From: Opitutia bacterium
GTDB taxonomy: Bacteria > Verrucomicrobiota > Verrucomicrobiia > Opitutales > Opitutaceae
Direction of reading: 5' to 3'
Assembly (NCBI GenBank): GCA_016190985.1
Contig: JACPPI010000001.1
Coordinates: 186,001 to 250,000, forward strand
DNA length: 64,000 nt
The notes under the pieces are model-generated. The model was not told where the DNA came from, ran no database searches, and worked only from the letters and a program-made list of their open reading frames with translations. Shown here in pieces: positions 24,276 to 33,060 of this stretch; within the stretch, counting starts at the first letter, position 1; the number at the start of each line of letters is the position of its first letter. The translations under genes were made by a program, and so were the position numbers.

Positions 24276-25318
24276 AGCGCGGTCCCCTTGATTTCGATTC
24301 TCCGGACAAAGACGCGGGAGTTCGCCTCCACCACCGCCCACCACCATTCCGCGTCGGTGGCATACGCCGGCGGGCGGTTGGCGAGGCGGTTGCCCTCGAT
24401 GGCGTCCAGCAGGCTCGCGCCCTCCTCGGTGAGGATGCGGAGCATCACCTCGGCCACTTCCGGATAGCGCGAGTCGATGGCCAGGCTGCTGCCGATGGCC
24501 TGATGCGCGCTGTCGCCTTCCACGGCGGGATAGATGCGCTGCAACGAGCCGTCGGGATTGCGCACGTAGAGCCAGCAGCCAAAATCCACGACATTCGAGG
24601 CCAGCAGATTGGCATGGCTGGGGTTCATCACGTTGCGGGCGGTCCGGTAGGTCGTTGAACCCGCGCCGGAAGGATTGTTGCTGGTGCTGGCATAACCCGC
24701 CGCAGTGACATCGTAGCCGGTGGAGAAGGTCTCCGCGTTGCTGACGGCGGTGCGATACAGCGAGTAGCGCACCGGGGCCGGGTTGGCCGCCACCGGATCG
24801 CCGGTGACGGGACGCCGCGCCATCTGGTAAGCCACGGTTGTCGGCAGGCTGCCGCCGGACTCGACATTGGTGGCGACAAAGCGCAGCCAGATCCCCGACA
24901 GGCCGAAGCGCGCGTCAGACAGGCGCCGGCTGCCGCTGGCGTCGGGGGCCGGCAGCGGCCGCAAGCTGGCGCCGTTGGCCGGCTTCATGACCCCGGGGCC
25001 GATCAGCCAGCCATGATTGGCCAATCCGCCGGGCGCATCGATGATGTCGGCCGCAAGCCAACGGTTGCTGTCGCGGCGATAGACCGCCGACTGCAGATCC
25101 TGCTCAAGCAGATCGAACACCTGCTTGGCGGCAATGGCCTGCGTGTGGCTGGCCTGGCTGCGCCTCCAGAAATCCAGCAGGCTTCCCGTCACCCGCAGCA
25201 TGAGACCGGCAAGAACCAGGGTGATGGTCACCGCCACCAGCAGCTCCAGCAGCGTGAACCCGCCTTCGCCAAGGCTGCGGCGCGGCGCGGACACACGGTG
25301 GGCCGGCGGCGGTTTCAT
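24272..25318 (-). CDS. Prepilin-type minor pseudopilin (Verru_Chthon C-like)
   Basis: A 348-residue protein with a prepilin leader ending GEGG, followed by FTLLELLVAVTITLVLAGLML, the glycine(-1)/phenylalanine(+1)/glutamate(+5) signature of PilD-processed pilins. The mature part has a LLDFWRRSQASHTQAIAAKQVFDLLEQDLQSAV helix, then a beta-rich head of about 280 residues. Its start overlaps the stop of the preceding gene by ATGA, and its stop overlaps the following GTG. It likely forms a minor component at the tip of a pseudopilus. Confidence 0.75.
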   Translation of the reverse strand: MKPPPAHRVSAPRRSLGEGGFTLLELLVAVTITLVLAGLMLRVTGSLLDFWRRSQASHTQAIAAKQVFDLLEQDLQSAVYRRDSNRWLAADIIDAPGGLANHGWLIGPGVMKPANGASLRPLPAPDASGSRRLSDARFGLSGIWLRFVATNVESGGSLPTTVAYQMARRPVTGDPVAANPAPVRYSLYRTAVSNAETFSTGYDVTAAGYASTSNNPSGAGSTTYRTARNVMNPSHANLLASNVVDFGCWLYVRNPDGSLQRIYPAVEGDSAHQAIGSSLAIDSRYPEVAEVMLRILTEEGASLLDAIEGNRLANRPPAYATDAEWWWAVVEANSRVFVRRIEIKGTAL

Positions 25319-25815
25319 CGGTTAAGCGCGACCGTGAATGTGACCTGGCTGCGGTCCGCGAGGTTCGTGGCCGCGGTCGCGCCGGGCAGACGGTAAGGCC
25401 AGGACACCCGCACCTGCAGCGCGAGGAACGCCTTCTGCGAATCGAAGCGCAACGGCTCGTCGGGGAATTTCCAGCATTCGACATAGTAGTATTGCTCGGC
25501 GGCTGGAGGAGCGACCACCGAATCGATCCGGCTGGCATCGCGCGGCGCGACGAAGCCAAAGCCATCCGCCAGCGGCGCCGACATCAGGGGAATCTGCCCG
25601 GCCAGGTTGTCCAGATCCGCCCCCGCGAGGCGTGACAGCTCAACTTTGAGCGCATCGGGCAGTCGTTGGGCCGCCAGGCTGGCGCCGGCGTCGGCCCCCT
25701 GCCGGGACAGGGCGGCGATCAAGCCCAGGACAACCGCGACGGAAGAGGCGAACAACCCGACCGCGATGATCACCTCGATCAAGGAGAATCCTCTCCGCTG
25801 ATGGCGAGATTTCAT
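25315..25815 (-). CDS. Prepilin-type minor pseudopilin (Verru_Chthon B-like)
   Basis: A 166-residue protein: basic leader KSRHQRRG, then FSLIEVIIAVGLFASSVAVVLGLIAAL, a type IV prepilin N-terminal helix with the conserved +5 glutamate. A short globular head follows. Both ends overlap its neighbours (TGATG with the upstream gene, ATGA with the downstream one). Cutting by a prepilin peptidase at the G/F junction is expected; no peptidase gene is in the window. Confidence 0.75.
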   Translation of the reverse strand: MKSRHQRRGFSLIEVIIAVGLFASSVAVVLGLIAALSRQGADAGASLAAQRLPDALKVELSRLAGADLDNLAGQIPLMSAPLADGFGFVAPRDASRIDSVVAPPAAEQYYYVECWKFPDEPLRFDSQKAFLALQVRVSWPYRLPGATAATNLADRSQVTFTVALNR

Positions 25816-26525
25816 CAGAACGAAGACCGGTCATTCAACAGCGCCGGCACGCCGTAGGCGCTCAGCACCAGTCCCCGCACGGCCTGGGGCGACCCCAACT
25901 GGACCGGCGACTCGCCCGGCTGATAACTGCCCGGAGCGCGGCGCGCCCCCGGCGCCAAAACGAGAAACCCTTTCGGCGGCGAACCGCCGCCCAGCGTGGC
26001 GAGCGTGCTGTTGGCCGTGAAGGCGACGCCGGTCCAGATTTGCGGGGAGGCATCGCCCTCCAACGTGGTGGACAGCGTCTGGTTGGTGAAGAGATCGGAA
26101 ACAAGGTCGGCACTGGGATCAGAGACCCGTTTCCAGTCCACCGGATTCGCGACGAGTCCACCGGCCAGCGTCAAGGTTGCCGGCACGACATAGATTCCGT
26201 CGGGCAAGGTGACCGCGGTCACGGTGTCCCAGTCGGCGGGACTGGCGCCGCTTTGCCGGGCCGACTGGAGCACGAGATGGCGCAGAAACCGGTCCGGCGC
26301 GGCGGGGTCGACGTTGACCAACAGACGAGTCTTGCGGCCCGTGGCTGGGGCCTTGACGCGGGCGGCCGTGATGAGGTTGGCGATGGCGGCCTGCCCCGAC
26401 TGGAGGCCGGCCGTCACGCCGCCGCCGGTCAGCCCGCTGACGAGAAAGAACGACATCGCCGCGATGATCCCGATGACGACCAGCAGCTCCAGCAGCGTGA
26501 ACCCTCGGGTGGTGCGCGTCCTCAT
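25815..26525 (-). CDS. Prepilin-type pseudopilin (Verru_Chthon D-like)
   Basis: Encodes 236 residues. The leader RTRTTRG precedes FTLLELLVVIGIIAAMSFFLVSGL, a classic prepilin signature. The head contains a long helix (QSGQAAIANLITAARVKAPATGRKTRLL) and a beta-rich C-terminus. The start ATG 26525 overlaps the previous gene's stop (ATGA); a TTG two codons earlier is the only alternative. Part of the six-gene overlapping set. Confidence 0.75.
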   Translation of the reverse strand: MRTRTTRGFTLLELLVVIGIIAAMSFFLVSGLTGGGVTAGLQSGQAAIANLITAARVKAPATGRKTRLLVNVDPAAPDRFLRHLVLQSARQSGASPADWDTVTAVTLPDGIYVVPATLTLAGGLVANPVDWKRVSDPSADLVSDLFTNQTLSTTLEGDASPQIWTGVAFTANSTLATLGGGSPPKGFLVLAPGARRAPGSYQPGESPVQLGSPQAVRGLVLSAYGVPALLNDRSSF

Positions 26526-27151
26526 TTCCAACTGAAGATGAATTCGGGATGGGCGGGGTCGGCTCCGGGTGCCGGCGCGTAGAAGATCACTCCCGCACGA
26601 ATGCCCGTCGCTGGGAAATCCGCCGCGCCGGGCGTCAAGCCGCCCACGGCGGGCAGCGCGGCGTAGTCGCTGCCGACCTTGATCACGCCGTCGAGGTTCT
26701 TGTCCACGAGCACGGCGATCTCGGTGTTGTCGAAGGCGTCGTGCAGCAGATTCGGCGCGAGCGACGCGGCATTGGTGAAGTCGGCGTCGCTGAAGGAATA
26801 GAACGCGATGAGCTTCCGGTTCTGCGTGGCGGCGGGCCCGGTCGGAGCCAGCGCGGTGCCGTCGCGCTTCCGGCCGGACAGGATGTCGTGAAAGAGGTGG
26901 TCACCGCCAAGACTCGTGGTTGCGCCGCCGTTGACCAGCGCCGTGGCGTCGAAGGCTGGGTAGCAGCCATATTCGCTGCGGAAACCCTCGATGCCGGCGG
27001 ACCATTGGCTGAATTGCACCTTGGTCCTCGCCTTGTGGGCCGCGACCCGGGCCGAACGCACCGCGGGGAAAATGAGCGCGGCGAGGATGCCGATCACGGC
27101 GATGACCGACAGCAGCTCAAGCAAAGTGAAGCCTCTGGTGGAACGGCGCAT
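26522..27151 (-). CDS. Prepilin-type pseudopilin, GspG-like N-terminus
   Basis: Encodes 209 residues: leader RRSTRG, then FTLLELLSVIAVIGILAALIFPAV, cleavable prepilin signature with +5 glutamate. The head begins KVQFSQWSAGIEGFRSEYGCYPAF, resembling the GspG/PilA start of the globular domain, and has several acidic turns (FTNAASLAPNLLHDAFDNTEIAVLVDKNLDG) that could hold calcium as in major pseudopilins. It starts 5 bp after the upstream pseudopilin stop. Confidence 0.78.
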   Translation of the reverse strand: MRRSTRGFTLLELLSVIAVIGILAALIFPAVRSARVAAHKARTKVQFSQWSAGIEGFRSEYGCYPAFDATALVNGGATTSLGGDHLFHDILSGRKRDGTALAPTGPAATQNRKLIAFYSFSDADFTNAASLAPNLLHDAFDNTEIAVLVDKNLDGVIKVGSDYAALPAVGGLTPGAADFPATGIRAGVIFYAPAPGADPAHPEFIFSWK

Positions 27152-27156
27152 GTTGA

Positions 27157-27699
27157 TCAGCGGTTGGCGGGGATGTTGTCGAGGTTGGCGGCCGGCGCAA
27201 CATCGGGGAAGCCCCCGGCCAGCAGCGCCGGCGCATCGGCTCCGTCCGGCCCGGCCGAATAGAGCACATAGCTGCTGTTGGTCCAGGGATTCTGAGTCTT
27301 GTAAGCGTAGACGTAAGGCCTGTCCCACGGGTCCCGCAAAGCCTCCGCGACGATATTGAACCGGGCCGCCTCGATCAACGCGCGGCCGGCGATGGCGGCG
27401 TCCGAGGCCGGACCGCGTTGGCCGAGCAAGGCGCGGAGCAATTGCGCCTCATCGTCAGTGCGCGGATAATCGCCATAGGCGCGCCGGTAGTCCTCCAGCG
27501 CGGCGCCGAGCACGGCGAGCTCGGCCCGGGCCCGGGCGATTTTGCCGGTTTCGGAGGCCCGCCGGCCGGCGCCGATGACGATGCCGGCGAGGATGGCGAT
27601 GATCGTGATGGCCGCGAGGAGTTCGAGCAGGGTGAACGCGCGAGCGCGAGTTGAAAGCTGAGAGTTGAGAGTTGAGAGACTCTGAACCCGGATCCTCAT
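27157..27699 (-). CDS. Major-pseudopilin-like protein (GspG type)
   Basis: Encodes 180 residues. After an unusually long leader (about 22 residues, including SLSTLNSQLST encoded by a simple repeat) comes FTLLELLAAITIIAILAGIVIGAG. The head has a GspG-like alpha helix (ARAELAVLGAALEDYRRAYGDYPR), and the phrase DPWDRPYVYAYK is close to the conserved DPWGxPY of type II secretion major pseudopilins. It is the first gene of the six-gene prepilin set, so transcription likely starts near here. The repeat-coded leader is odd for this family. Confidence 0.82.
   Translation of the reverse strand: MRIRVQSLSTLNSQLSTRARAFTLLELLAAITIIAILAGIVIGAGRRASETGKIARARAELAVLGAALEDYRRAYGDYPRTDDEAQLLRALLGQRGPASDAAIAGRALIEAARFNIVAEALRDPWDRPYVYAYKTQNPWTNSSYVLYSAGPDGADAPALLAGGFPDVAPAANLDNIPANR
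27649..27683. repeat. Simple-sequence repeat (GTTGAGAGTTGAGAG type) inside the pseudopilin leader
   Basis: GAGAGTTGAGAGTTGAGAG-type tandem of ~7-nt units covers codons 7-18 of the GspG-like gene on the opposite strand, producing the SLSTLNSQLST leader. It is low-complexity compared with flanks and lies immediately before the hydrophobic helix. Confidence 0.65.
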
Positions 27700-27711
27700 G
27701 TCCCCAAGCAA

Positions 27712-27787
27712 AGCCCGTCCGGAGGCCGGGCTCCACCTTATTTCTTGCGCATCCGACACCAAGGGCGTCGTCAAGCGACGCCCCTAC
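27712..27787. repeat. Two REP-like hairpins between acs and the pseudopilin operon
   Basis: First hairpin: AGCCCGTCCGGAGGCCGGGC with 5-bp GCCCG/CGGGC arms, followed by CTCCACCTTATTT. Second: GGGCGTCG/CGACGCCC with a short TCAAG loop, ending CCCTAC. They fill the gap between the pseudopilin start and the acs stop. The second resembles one half of the double-hairpin elements at 20598 and 36669. Confidence 0.65.
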
Positions 27788-27795
27788 AGTCCGGC

Positions 27796-29757
27796 TTACT
27801 CCTCGTCAGCCTTCAGCGCGGAGATGACCGAGAAGTCCTCAAGTGTGGTCGTGTCGCCCTTGATCTCGCCGGAGGTCGCAAGCTCCTTGAGCAGGCGGCG
27901 CATGATTTTCCCCGAGCGGGTCTTGGGCAGGCCGGCGGCGAAACGGACCAGGTCGGGCTTGGCCAGCGAGCCGATCTCCTTGCCGACGTGGGCGCGGAGA
28001 TCCTCCTTGAGCTGGTCGCTGGCGGTGTGGGTGGACTTGAGGGTCACGAACACGACGAGCGACTGGCCCTTCAGCTCGTCGGGGCGGCCGACGGCGGCGG
28101 CTTCGGCGACGGCGGGGTGCGACACGAGCGCGCTCTCGATCTCGGCGGTGCCGATGCGGTGGCCGGAGACGTTGAGCACGTCGTCAATGCGGCCGACGAT
28201 CCAGAAATAGCCGGCTTTGTCCTGGCGGGCGCCATCGCCGGTGAAATAGACGCCGGGCTTGCCGGGGAATTCGCCGAAGTAGGCTTTCTTGAAGCGCTCG
28301 TCGTCGCCCCAGAGGGTGCGGAGCATCGAGGGCCAGGGCTGCATGATGGCAAGCTTGCCGCCGTTGTTGCGCGGGACCTCGTTGCCCATCTGGTCGACGA
28401 TCTTGGGCAGCACGCCGAAAAACGGGAACGTCGCGGAGCCGGGCTTGGTCGGGGTGATGCCCGGGAGCGGCGTGATCATGATGCTGCCGGTTTCTGTCTG
28501 CCACCACGTGTCGACGATCGGGCACTTCTTTTTGCCGACCATCGCGTGATACCACATCCAGGCCTCGGGGTTGATGGGCTCGCCGACGGTGCCGAGCAGG
28601 CGCAACGAGTCGAGGCGGTGGCGGAGCACGTAGTTGTCGCCCCAGCGCATGAAGGCGCGGATGGCGGTCGGCGCCGTGTAGAGGATGGTCAGCCCGTGGC
28701 GGTCGATCATCTGCCAGAAACGGTCGGGCTCCGGCTGGTTGGGCGCGCCTTCGTAGAGAAAAACGGTCGAGCCGTTCGAGAGCAGGCCGTAGACGACGTA
28801 GCTGTGGCCGGTGACCCAACCGATGTCGGCCGAGCAGAAGTAGCGGTCATTCTCCTTCAGGTCAAAAACGTAGTGCGAGCTGAGCTTGGCGCCGAGCAGA
28901 TAGCCCGCGCTGGTGTGCAGCACGCCCTTGGGTTTGCCGGTGGAGCCGGAGGTGTAGAGGATGAAGAGCGGGTGCTCGGAATCAAAGGCCTTCGCGGTGT
29001 GTTTGTTCGGCGCGCCCTCCCACGCCTCCCGCCACCAAACGTCGCGGCCCTCGGCCATCTTGACCTCGTTGCCGCAGCGCTTGACCACGAGGACCGTCTG
29101 CACCGACGGCGCACCTTCAAGGGCCCGGTCGACGTTGGCCTTGAGTTCGATGACCTTGCCGCGGCGCCAGCCACCGTCGGCCGTGATGACGAGCTTGGCC
29201 TTGCAGTCGTTGATCCGGTCCTTGATGGCCTCGGCGCTGAATCCGCCGAAGACGACCGTGTGCACGGCGCCGACGCGGGCGCAGGCCAGCATGGCGATCA
29301 CCGCCTCGGGGATCATCGGCAGGTAGATCGCGATGCGATCGCCGGCCTTGATCCCGGAATTCTCCAGAATGTGCGCCAAGCGGCAGACGTGAAAATGCAG
29401 CTGCTTGTAGGTGATTGTGCGGACATCGCCGGGTTCGCCCTCGAAAATTATTGCAGCCTTGTTTTCCCGGGCCGTGCCGAGGTGCCGGTCGAGACAGTTC
29501 TCCGAAACGTTTAACTTGCCACCCAGGAACCACTTGGCATGGGGCGGCTTCCAGTCAAGGACCTGCTTGAAGGGCTTCCGCCAGACGATGTGCTCCTTGG
29601 CCTGCTTGGCCCAAAACTTCTCTGGAGCGTTGACAGACTCGGCATAGAGCCTACGGTAACTCGCGTAGCTGCCAAGGTTTGCTTGGTTCTTGAATTCAGC
29701 CGATGGTTTGAAAATCCGGCTTTCGCGAGACACCGAAGTAATCGTTTGGTCCGTCAC
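27796..29757 (-). CDS. acs: Acetyl-CoA synthetase (AMP-forming)
   Basis: A 653-residue Acs that activates acetate through acetyl-AMP to acetyl-CoA. Motifs: [16 protein letters not shown] (ATP loop), [18 protein letters not shown] (acetate/ATP pocket with tryptophan that limits the acyl chain), [20 protein letters not shown] hinge, and the C-terminal [12 protein letters not shown] whose lysine is the usual acetylation site. Length and order are canonical, so it is likely the cell's acetate assimilator. It stands alone, 96 bp from the divergent first rho gene. Confidence 0.96.
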   Translation of the reverse strand: MTDQTITSVSRESRIFKPSAEFKNQANLGSYASYRRLYAESVNAPEKFWAKQAKEHIVWRKPFKQVLDWKPPHAKWFLGGKLNVSENCLDRHLGTARENKAAIIFEGEPGDVRTITYKQLHFHVCRLAHILENSGIKAGDRIAIYLPMIPEAVIAMLACARVGAVHTVVFGGFSAEAIKDRINDCKAKLVITADGGWRRGKVIELKANVDRALEGAPSVQTVLVVKRCGNEVKMAEGRDVWWREAWEGAPNKHTAKAFDSEHPLFILYTSGSTGKPKGVLHTSAGYLLGAKLSSHYVFDLKENDRYFCSADIGWVTGHSYVVYGLLSNGSTVFLYEGAPNQPEPDRFWQMIDRHGLTILYTAPTAIRAFMRWGDNYVLRHRLDSLRLLGTVGEPINPEAWMWYHAMVGKKKCPIVDTWWQTETGSIMITPLPGITPTKPGSATFPFFGVLPKIVDQMGNEVPRNNGGKLAIMQPWPSMLRTLWGDDERFKKAYFGEFPGKPGVYFTGDGARQDKAGYFWIVGRIDDVLNVSGHRIGTAEIESALVSHPAVAEAAAVGRPDELKGQSLVVFVTLKSTHTASDQLKEDLRAHVGKEIGSLAKPDLVRFAAGLPKTRSGKIMRRLLKELATSGEIKGDTTTLEDFSVISALKADEE

Positions 29758-29853
29758 TAGTTTCTCCTCTTTTGGGGTTGAAGCTTGCTGGTTCTGAAAT
29801 GCACCCGACGGATTGCACGGTCAAGCCCAGGCAGCTGCCTAAACCCGTTCTGT

Positions 29854-31029
29854 ATGGATAAAGATACTTCGTCGGCCGCCTCCACGGCGTCGCCGACCCC
29901 TTCCCCCGCCCCGCCCCCGCCGGAAAGCACCGTGCGCGTCGAGGGCATCCTCGACATCGACAACAGCCGCAACGGCCAGTTGCTCGATCTCGCGAAGCAT
30001 GGCAAACGCCGGCCGACCGACCCCTTTGTGCCCCGCGAGCTGATCCGCCGCTTCCATCTGAACCAAGGCAGCATCATCACGGCCCAGGCCACGCCGGACG
30101 ACCGTTTCCCCAACCCCAAGGTCCGCTTCATCGAGAAGGTGGACGGCCTGGACCTCGAGGCGCGCCGCCGCGCCGTTGATTTCGCCAACCTCACGACGAT
30201 CACGCCCAACGAGCAGCTCAAGCTCGAGTTGAAGGACGGCCGCATGACCACCCGCGTCATGGACCTGTTCTGCCCCATCGGCAAAGGCACGCGCGGGCTC
30301 ATCGTCGCCCCGCCCCGCACCGGCAAGACCACCTATCTCCGCGACATCGCGCTCGGCGTCCTCCAGAATCATCCCGAGTGCCACGTCATGATCCTCCTCG
30401 TTGACGAGCGCCCCGAGGAAGTCACGGACTTCAAGCGCACCGTCCCCGCCGAGGTCTGGGCCTCGTCCAACGACGATCCGGTCGAGAACCACATCCGCGT
30501 CGCCGACCTCTGCATCGAGCGCGCCAAGCGCCTCGTCGAGGCCGGCAAGGACGTGGTGCTGCTGCTCGACTCGCTCACCCGCCTCGCCCGCGCGCACAAC
30601 ACCGCCAAGAACTCCGGCCGCACCGGCACCGGCGGCCTCGATGTCCGCGCCCTGGAGCGCCCCCGCCAGCTCTTCGCCTCGGCCCGCAACACCGAGGACG
30701 GCGGCAGCCTCACCATCGTCGCCTCCATCCTCGTCGAGACCGGCTCGCGCATGGACGATGTGATCTTCCAGGAATTCAAGGGCACCGGCAACATGGAGCT
30801 GGTGCTCGACCGCAAGGCGGCCGAGATGCGCATCTGGCCGGCCGTCAACGTCGCCTCCTCCGGCACCCGCAAGGAGGAACTGCTGCTCGACGAAAAGGCC
30901 CTCGAGGCCATCCACTTCTTCCGCCGCGCCCTCGTGCAGCAGAAGATCGAGGAGGCCACCGACACCATGGTCACCCGCCTCGGCAAGACCAAGACCAACG
31001 CCGAGTTCATCAAGCTCATCGTCAAATAA
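29854..31029 (+). CDS. rho: Transcription termination factor Rho, short paralogue
   Basis: Encodes 391 residues. A short proline-rich lead precedes a Rho RNA-binding-like domain (RVEGILDIDNSRNGQLLDL, then GSIITAQ) and the hexameric RecA-type ATPase: [18 protein letters not shown] (Walker A), [13 protein letters not shown] (arginine/Q-loop region), LLLDSLTRLARAHNT and GTGNMELVLDRK (R-loop). It lacks the classic Rho_N helix domain that the second gene at 42751 has. So this genome holds two Rho-type hexamers about 12 kb apart. I placed the start at ATG 29854 (MDKDTSSA) because it begins the domain; a longer frame is unsupported. Confidence 0.9.
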   Translation: MDKDTSSAASTASPTPSPAPPPPESTVRVEGILDIDNSRNGQLLDLAKHGKRRPTDPFVPRELIRRFHLNQGSIITAQATPDDRFPNPKVRFIEKVDGLDLEARRRAVDFANLTTITPNEQLKLELKDGRMTTRVMDLFCPIGKGTRGLIVAPPRTGKTTYLRDIALGVLQNHPECHVMILLVDERPEEVTDFKRTVPAEVWASSNDDPVENHIRVADLCIERAKRLVEAGKDVVLLLDSLTRLARAHNTAKNSGRTGTGGLDVRALERPRQLFASARNTEDGGSLTIVASILVETGSRMDDVIFQEFKGTGNMELVLDRKAAEMRIWPAVNVASSGTRKEELLLDEKALEAIHFFRRALVQQKIEEATDTMVTRLGKTKTNAEFIKLIVK

Positions 31030-31106
31030 CTTCGCTCTTGCCCCGGCATTTCCGCCCCGCGACAACTTTCCTTCCTCTCCACCCTCCGACACGAAGATAT
31101 TCCTGA

Positions 31107-32864
31107 ATGAACAGCTTCTCCGAGCAATGCCTGGATATGGCGCGGTCGATGTTGAGCCACAACCTCGACGCCATCAATGCCGACGGCACCGTCACCCCCG
31201 CCGCCGGTGAAGGCCCGCGCTCCGACGAGCCCGGCCACGTCGCCTTCGCCCTCGGCGAATATTACCGCGCCACCGGCGAGACCACGCTCAAGGGCCACGA
31301 CCTGATCGACCTCGCGGCCCGCTGCATCACCGCCCAGGCCTTCACCGAGCCCGCCGGCGAAAGCGGCGTCGCCTACGCCTCGCTCGGCCTCCTCTCCTTC
31401 GGCCCCTCCAAGGAGCGCAATCCCGTCTGGGAGCGCCTCGTCGAGGAGACCCGCCAGAAACTCGACAAGCTCCTCCTCACCCGCAGCGACTACGACAACT
31501 ACTGGCAGGCCTTCAACATCGCCAAGGCCGTCTGCCGCTTCAGCCTCGGTCTCTCCAAGAAGGACGAGACCTCGCGCCTCATCGAGCGCCTGGCCGAGCG
31601 CATCGAGCAGACCAGCTCCACGGGATTCTTTGACGATGTCGAGAAGGGCGTCGGCGGGCACTTCAACCTCTACGGCGTGATGACCCTCGCGTTCACGCGC
31701 TCGGCGCTGCAGTTGCACGCCAACTCCGCCCTCCGCGAGCGCAAGCTGCCCACCCTCCGCACCTACGCCGAGAAATACATCAAGATGATGCCCGACCTCG
31801 TGCGCCCCGACGGACTCGGCTGGGCCTACGGCCGCGCCGCCGGCGCCTACGGCCAGATGCACTGCATCACGCTCATCCTCCAGGGCCTCCGCGACGGCTG
31901 GATCCCCGACGACCAGAAGAACAAATATTTCGACATCCTGCGCCGTCTGTTCTACTATTTCTTCCACACCTACCTGGACCAGGAACAAGGCTTCCTCGAC
32001 ATCCGCGACGACGAGCGCACGGCCTACGCCTCGCACACGACCCGCATGGCGAACTTCGACGCCGCCCGCTACCTCTGCCAGTGGTCGCGCCTCGCGAAGA
32101 CCGTGCACATGCCGGACAACGTCAAGCCCGACCCGGTGCGCACCAGCGGCCGCTTCGTCATCTTCGACAAGTCGAACCGCAAGGAGCAGGGCCTGTTCCT
32201 CTACCGCGACGCGGACTCCGGCCTGCAGGTGCAGTTGCCGCTCGTCAGCTCCGGCGTCGATTGCACGGCGGACAACCTGCCCTTCCCGCACTGCCCCGGC
32301 GTGTTCGACTGGCCGAACAACCTCTACCTGCCGGTCATGACCCCCGAGCTGACTTTCGGCGAGCAGGTCACCCTGCCCGCCTTCTACGGCCAGAAATGCG
32401 TCACGGGCCTCGGCCTGAAGAACTCGTTCTATTTCCGCTACGAGCAGCCCGACCTGATCAACACCAGGGAGGAAATGGTCAAGGGCCTCGGCAGCGTGAA
32501 GGTCCAGTGGACGTTCACCGGCAGCAAGATTTCCGCCGAGTTCTCCTACACGGTCAAAAACCAGGTGCAGCTCGACAAGTTCCGCTTCGCCCTCGTCATC
32601 GGCGCCCCGCACTCGAAATACCGCTTCGGCACCTCCCCGGCGCTCGGGGCGCACGGCCACCGCTGCTCCGTGCTCAAGGACGACTTCCACGCCAATTGGG
32701 CCGAGACCGAGGTGGTCAGCGCCGATCCGGCCTACCGCACCAATTTCGGGAAGCTGCATTACGTCCAGATGTTTGTCCGCGACCATCCGCTCATCATGCG
32801 GCCCGGCCAGGTCTACCGGCTGGCGGTCAGCTTCGATCCCGAGCTCACGGTTGCCGGCGCTTGA
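31107..32864 (+). CDS. Unidentified 585-residue protein, possible (alpha/alpha) toroid plus beta domain
   Basis: I do not recognise this gene. The N-terminal ~350 residues are rich in helices with aromatic/acidic surface patches (EYYRATGETTLKG, NYWQAFNIAKAVCRFSLGL, FFDDVEKGVGGHFNLYG, GLGWAYGRAAGAYGQMH), like the toroids of glycan-active lyases and hydrolases. The C-terminal ~230 residues look beta-rich (QVQLPLVSSGVDCTADNLPF, GLGLKNSFYFRYEQP). No signal peptide is visible, so it is probably cytosolic. It follows the short rho by 77 bp on the same strand. A heparinase/DUF2264-like family is a guess. Confidence 0.6.
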   Translation: MNSFSEQCLDMARSMLSHNLDAINADGTVTPAAGEGPRSDEPGHVAFALGEYYRATGETTLKGHDLIDLAARCITAQAFTEPAGESGVAYASLGLLSFGPSKERNPVWERLVEETRQKLDKLLLTRSDYDNYWQAFNIAKAVCRFSLGLSKKDETSRLIERLAERIEQTSSTGFFDDVEKGVGGHFNLYGVMTLAFTRSALQLHANSALRERKLPTLRTYAEKYIKMMPDLVRPDGLGWAYGRAAGAYGQMHCITLILQGLRDGWIPDDQKNKYFDILRRLFYYFFHTYLDQEQGFLDIRDDERTAYASHTTRMANFDAARYLCQWSRLAKTVHMPDNVKPDPVRTSGRFVIFDKSNRKEQGLFLYRDADSGLQVQLPLVSSGVDCTADNLPFPHCPGVFDWPNNLYLPVMTPELTFGEQVTLPAFYGQKCVTGLGLKNSFYFRYEQPDLINTREEMVKGLGSVKVQWTFTGSKISAEFSYTVKNQVQLDKFRFALVIGAPHSKYRFGTSPALGAHGHRCSVLKDDFHANWAETEVVSADPAYRTNFGKLHYVQMFVRDHPLIMRPGQVYRLAVSFDPELTVAGA

Positions 32865-32873
32865 TAGACTTCT

Positions 32874-32950
32874 TTGGAGGCGGGACTATCAGTCCCGCAA
32901 CTTGGATAGCCGTGGCTTGCATCCTGCGGGGCTGATTGCCCCGCCTCCAA
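32874..32950. repeat. Triple-hairpin REP-like element
   Basis: Outer arms TTGGAGGCGGG and CCCCGCCTCCAA. Inside are GCGGGACT/AGTCCCGC (8-bp, 3-nt loop), an irregular middle hairpin, and GCGGGGC/GCCCCGC. It begins 9 bp after the stop of the unidentified gene and could also slow transcription, but there is no T-run. Confidence 0.8.
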
Positions 32951-33060
32951 CATGCAATGTGACGACCGGGTTAAATCCCGGCGTCTTACGCGCCATTGTC
33001 CCGCGGCTGCTTGCTAGGTGAGCGATATCTGGTTTGGCTACGGGCGAACCTCCCTCTCCC

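Noticed and set aside
32874-32950. Intrinsic terminator after the unidentified 585-residue gene
   Set aside because: Stable hairpins are present but no U-tract follows. It matches the REP-like repeat architecture instead.
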